Assembly: GCF_023276655.1 (NCBI RefSeq)
Contig: NZ_JALGRK010000002.1
Span: 704,433 to 768,432 of the forward strand
Source of the DNA: Olsenella intestinalis
GTDB taxonomy: Bacteria > Actinomycetota > Coriobacteriia > Coriobacteriales > Atopobiaceae
Length of the DNA stretch: 64,000 bases
Direction of reading: 5' to 3'
In this document: in pieces, positions 61,465 to 64,000 of the stretch
How positions within the stretch are numbered: the first letter of the stretch is position 1
How the letters are laid out: each line of letters begins with the position of its first letter
The notes under the pieces: model-generated
The model's input: the letters and a program-made list of their open reading frames with translations, nothing else
Told to the model about the DNA's origin: nothing
Database searches by the model: none
Translations under genes and position numbers: made by a program

Positions 61465-62826
61465 CTAGCCCAGGCGCGCGCCCTCCTCGCCGTCGATCTC
61501 GACGTTCGCGTCGAAGAACGCCGTCAGCGCCCGCACGGCATAGGCCGTGTCGAGCGCGCCCGCCGTCTCAAAGCTCGAGTGCATCGCCAGCTGCGGCAGG
61601 CCGATGTCCAGCGCGTGCACGCTCACAGACCTCGCCTGCAGGTTGCCCAGGGTCGAGCCGCCACGTGCGTCGCTCCTGTTCGCGAACGGCTGCACCGGCA
61701 CGCCCGCGCGCTCGCAGATCTCGCCGAACACCGCGCGCCCGAAGGCGTCGGTCGTGTACGTCTGGCTCGCGCATTCCTTCACCACGATGCCGCCGTTCAG
61801 CCAGCAGCAGTTCTCGTCGTCGGTCTTCTCGGGGTGGTTGGGATGCACGGCATGCGCGTTGTCGCAGCTCACCATGAACGAGCGGGCGATCGCGCGGATG
61901 TAGCCCTCCTCGTCGGCGCCCAGGCACCCGGCCACGCGCACAAGCACGTCGCGCAGGAAGGTCGACAGCGCGCCCTGGCGCGTGCCCGAGCCCACCTCCT
62001 CGTTGTCGAAGATCGCGCAGACCGAGACGTCCTCCTCGTTGCCGCTCGACAGGAACGCCTCAAGTGCGGCGTAGGCGCACTGCAGGTCGTCCAGGTGTCC
62101 CGCCGAGACGAACTCGCCGGCCTGGCCCCAGACCCTCCCCTCCTGATGGTTCACCAGGTACAGGTCGCTCGACACCACGTCGTCCACGGCAACGCCCAGC
62201 TCGTCGGCGACCATGCGCGCGAAGTCGCCGCGCCCGAGCTCGCCCGCCGAGAAGAGCGGGCACAGGTCCACCTGACGGTTCAGCGCAAGGCCGGAGTTCG
62301 CGTCGCGGTTCATGTGGATGCACACGCTCGGGATCAGCAGCACGTCGCGCTCGACGTTCACGAGGCGGCTCTCGACGCCCCCGTCGACGCGCACCATCGC
62401 GCGGCCGGCCACGCCAAGAGGCCGGTCGAGCCACGTGTAGTCCAGCATCCCGCCGTAGCCCTCGACGTTCAGGCGCAGATACTCGCCCGGCCCCTCGAGC
62501 TCGGGCTCAGCCTTCACGCGATACGTCGGCGAGTCGCCGTGCGCCGCGGCCATCTGGAACCGAATCCCGTCGGCGTCCACGTCCTTGCCCACGCGCCAGC
62601 ACACGATGCTCGTGCCGTTGCGCACCGTGTAGTACGAGCCGCCGGGCACGAGCTCCCATGCCTCGCCCTCGGCGAGGTAGGTGGCACCCGCGGCCTCGAG
62701 CCTGCGGCGCGCCTCCGCCACGGTGTGATACGCCGTCGGGCACGCCCCCACGAACTCGAGCAGCCCCTCGGCAGTCTTGGCCATGCCCTCACGCACGTCC
62801 TCGCTCAACTCACGCTTCTCGCTCAC
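61465..62826 (-). CDS. apeB: M18-family aspartyl aminopeptidase
   Basis: 453-aa dinuclear zinc aminopeptidase removing acidic N-terminal residues. Metal and catalytic residues are readable in AAHGDSPTYRVK (His), AGHLDDLQCAY (bridging Asp), FDNEEVGSGTRQG (general-base and metal Glu), DNAHAVHPNHPEK and LAMHSSFET (His). Full family length. The start is GTG 62826 behind GGAG. It stands alone; about 190 bases downstream separate it from the peptide/partner operon. Confidence 0.93.
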   Translation of the reverse strand: MSEKRELSEDVREGMAKTAEGLLEFVGACPTAYHTVAEARRRLEAAGATYLAEGEAWELVPGGSYYTVRNGTSIVCWRVGKDVDADGIRFQMAAAHGDSPTYRVKAEPELEGPGEYLRLNVEGYGGMLDYTWLDRPLGVAGRAMVRVDGGVESRLVNVERDVLLIPSVCIHMNRDANSGLALNRQVDLCPLFSAGELGRGDFARMVADELGVAVDDVVSSDLYLVNHQEGRVWGQAGEFVSAGHLDDLQCAYAALEAFLSSGNEEDVSVCAIFDNEEVGSGTRQGALSTFLRDVLVRVAGCLGADEEGYIRAIARSFMVSCDNAHAVHPNHPEKTDDENCCWLNGGIVVKECASQTYTTDAFGRAVFGEICERAGVPVQPFANRSDARGGSTLGNLQARSVSVHALDIGLPQLAMHSSFETAGALDTAYAVRALTAFFDANVEIDGEEGARLG

Positions 62827-63062
62827 GCTGTCTCCTTAGCCCCGCGGCCCGCGCAACGGCACGCAACGGCGCGCCGCGCGACCACGGATCTCCTCGATGA
62901 TTTGCCACCCCAGTGTGCGCCACTTGGAAGGGCCCCGCGCCATCCCGCGAACCCATCACAGTATTTGCACTCACGCCGAGAAGAGCAATGCCTCGGCAGG
63001 CAAGGACCACCGGGACATCAGGGCCAAAGGTGCTTGACAGAACGCGCTCGTCAAGCGCAGTG

Positions 63063-63947
63063 TCACTCGCTGTCGTCGGGCGACATCAACCAGCCGCGCG
63101 CGAACTCGTCCGCCTCACGCTGCTGCTCGTCGGTCGTCCCCTGCGAAGTGGAAAGATGGCCGCATACGATATGGCCGAGCTCATGGAAGAGGCTGAACCA
63201 GAACCTGTCGGCGTCCTTTCCTCGTACCGTCATGGCACAGACGATCTTGCGCCCGTCGTAGAAGGACGTCCCACGGACTCCCGTACCCGGCAGGGCCGGC
63301 AACAGCACGAGCGCAACGCCACACTCAGCGAGCAGCCGTACGAGCTCAGGGCAAAACTCCGACGGGCCGCGCGTGGTCATGGATCTAATCTCGGACATGG
63401 CCTTCTTGAGTCGCGCGATGTTGATGGGTCCAACCTCTATACCGCGCGCCTCAACCCTAGCCTTCTGGGTCCAAGCCCATAGGGCCGTGTTCGAGCCATT
63501 CGCCTTCCTGCGGCACGCCGTGCATGGCAGCAGCTCGTCACCAACAAGGCTCAGACGAATGACCTCGAAGAACTGACGAAGGTAAGTGACTCGCTCCACG
63601 GCCCTTCGTGTCTCAGGCAACCAACCAAGCTTCATCATCTCCCGATAGGGAAAAGACTTCGAAAGCTCGACGTCCTCTTCCATTTGATTCTCGGCGGAGA
63701 CCTTTGCGAGCTGGTCGCGATAGTGTGCCTCGAGATTGCTCCAGAAGCTTGCAGGCACGCCGAGAACAAGCTCCAACTTGTAGGCGGTATCAGGCGTGAG
63801 CTGAACCTCACCGTTTATAAGCTTGCTAACGTGCTTCTGCGACATATCCAGGCGCGCAGAAAACTCTTTCTGAGTCATTCCGCGATCCAGAAGCTGCTCC
63901 TTGATAGTTGCACCAGGAGGGACTGCGACATACGTTTTGCTCTCCAC
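63063..63947 (-). CDS. HigA-type antitoxin fused to an ImmA/IrrE metallopeptidase
   Basis: 294 aa. Residues 15-72 are an XRE/HigA helix-turn-helix (IKEQLLDRGMTQKEFSARLDMSQKHVSKLINGEV). Residues of about 195-285 are an ImmA/IrrE domain with HELGH (255-259) and a third metal ligand near E278 (READEFARGWL). The C-terminus ends soon after, shorter than many relatives, so mild truncation is possible. Composition is less G+C-rich than the neighbours. GTG start with AAGGTGG upstream. A toxin partner would lie beyond the window's right edge. Confidence 0.87.
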   Translation of the reverse strand: MESKTYVAVPPGATIKEQLLDRGMTQKEFSARLDMSQKHVSKLINGEVQLTPDTAYKLELVLGVPASFWSNLEAHYRDQLAKVSAENQMEEDVELSKSFPYREMMKLGWLPETRRAVERVTYLRQFFEVIRLSLVGDELLPCTACRRKANGSNTALWAWTQKARVEARGIEVGPINIARLKKAMSEIRSMTTRGPSEFCPELVRLLAECGVALVLLPALPGTGVRGTSFYDGRKIVCAMTVRGKDADRFWFSLFHELGHIVCGHLSTSQGTTDEQQREADEFARGWLMSPDDSE

Positions 63948-63960
63948 TTTGAAACCACCT

Positions 63961-63985
63961 TCGATTTACCTGATAGGTAAATCGA
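63961..63985. promoter_or_regulatory. Palindromic operator of the HigA-ImmA gene
   Basis: TCGATTTACCT (63961-63971) is followed, after three bases, by its exact complement (63975-63985). It sits between a minus-strand TACAAT -10 box (63990-63985) and the gene start, so binding by the HigA domain would block initiation. Confidence 0.78.
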
Positions 63986-63990
63986 TTGTA
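63985..63990 (-). promoter_or_regulatory. -10 box of the HigA-ImmA gene
   Basis: TACAAT on the minus strand, directly abutting the palindromic operator. The -35 box would fall at or beyond the window end. Confidence 0.5.
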
Positions 63991-64000
63991 GGTGAAACCT

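Overview
The window is G+C-rich (roughly two thirds G+C by eye) and gene-dense, with short gaps and many 1-11 base overlaps between genes. The SUF system, a Gram-positive-type coiled-coil wall hydrolase, an L,D-transpeptidase, the anaerobe-type PaaK/ACT pair, a TM1266-type hydrogenase regulator and the nickel-pincer (lar) genes together suggest an anaerobic actinomycete of the class Coriobacteriia, probably Atopobiaceae (Olsenella-like). That placement is inference; there is no rRNA in the window.

Layout. 1-2.2 kb: 3' end of a suf operon (sufS, sufU, Rrf2 regulator) with a terminator. 2.2-9.3 kb, mostly minus strand: a GntR regulator, a small membrane protein, a Y-family polymerase with its YolD partner, a DJ-1 protein and a large fused ABC transporter. 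9.4-14.8 kb: L-lactate permease, a lipoprotein with a carbohydrate-binding-like domain, a C69 dipeptidase, a hemolysin-III membrane protein and an isochorismatase-like hydrolase. 14.9-29.2 kb, all minus strand: a coiled-coil wall hydrolase followed by a complete type IV pilus cluster. Read in transcription order this is a ~1,000-residue GLUG-repeat prepilin, three minor pilins, pilB, pilT, pilC, pilA, a terminator or attenuator, then pilM-pilN-pilO-like genes and pilD. 29.5-31.2 kb: a divergent secreted repeat protein.

31.3-36.1 kb: larC, larB and larE for the nickel-pincer cofactor, with an A+T-richer AlbA_2/ATPase gene between larB and larE. 36-45.3 kb: polysaccharide deacetylase, AzlCD exporter, a nucleoid-associated protein, a chagasin-like lipoprotein, UvrD/PcrA helicase, an acetyltransferase, a TM1266 regulator and a diguanylate cyclase. 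45.3-46 kb: a non-coding gap that appears to encode a structured RNA of about 285 nt with its own terminator. 46-54.5 kb: DUF1846 protein, RNA cyclic phosphodiesterase, DegV, MarR with two strong palindromic operators, IPP isomerase, a FeoA-FeoB fusion and an L,D-transpeptidase. 54.6-64 kb: ACT protein and PaaK, PiT phosphate transporter with DUF47, CPBP membrane protease, class II glutamine amidotransferase, an unusual small-peptide/partner-protein pair preceded by three 11-bp repeats, M18 aminopeptidase, and a HigA-ImmA gene whose palindromic operator lies at the window edge.

The most interesting signals are: the nonamer GAGAAGAGC, present 29 times and kept even where it forces rare codons; the pilus cluster with its giant adhesin-like pilin and T2SS-like tip complex; the structured RNA at 45.3-45.6 kb; and the peptide/partner pair at 60.5 kb. 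No rRNA, tRNA, CRISPR array, insertion sequence or prophage was recognised.
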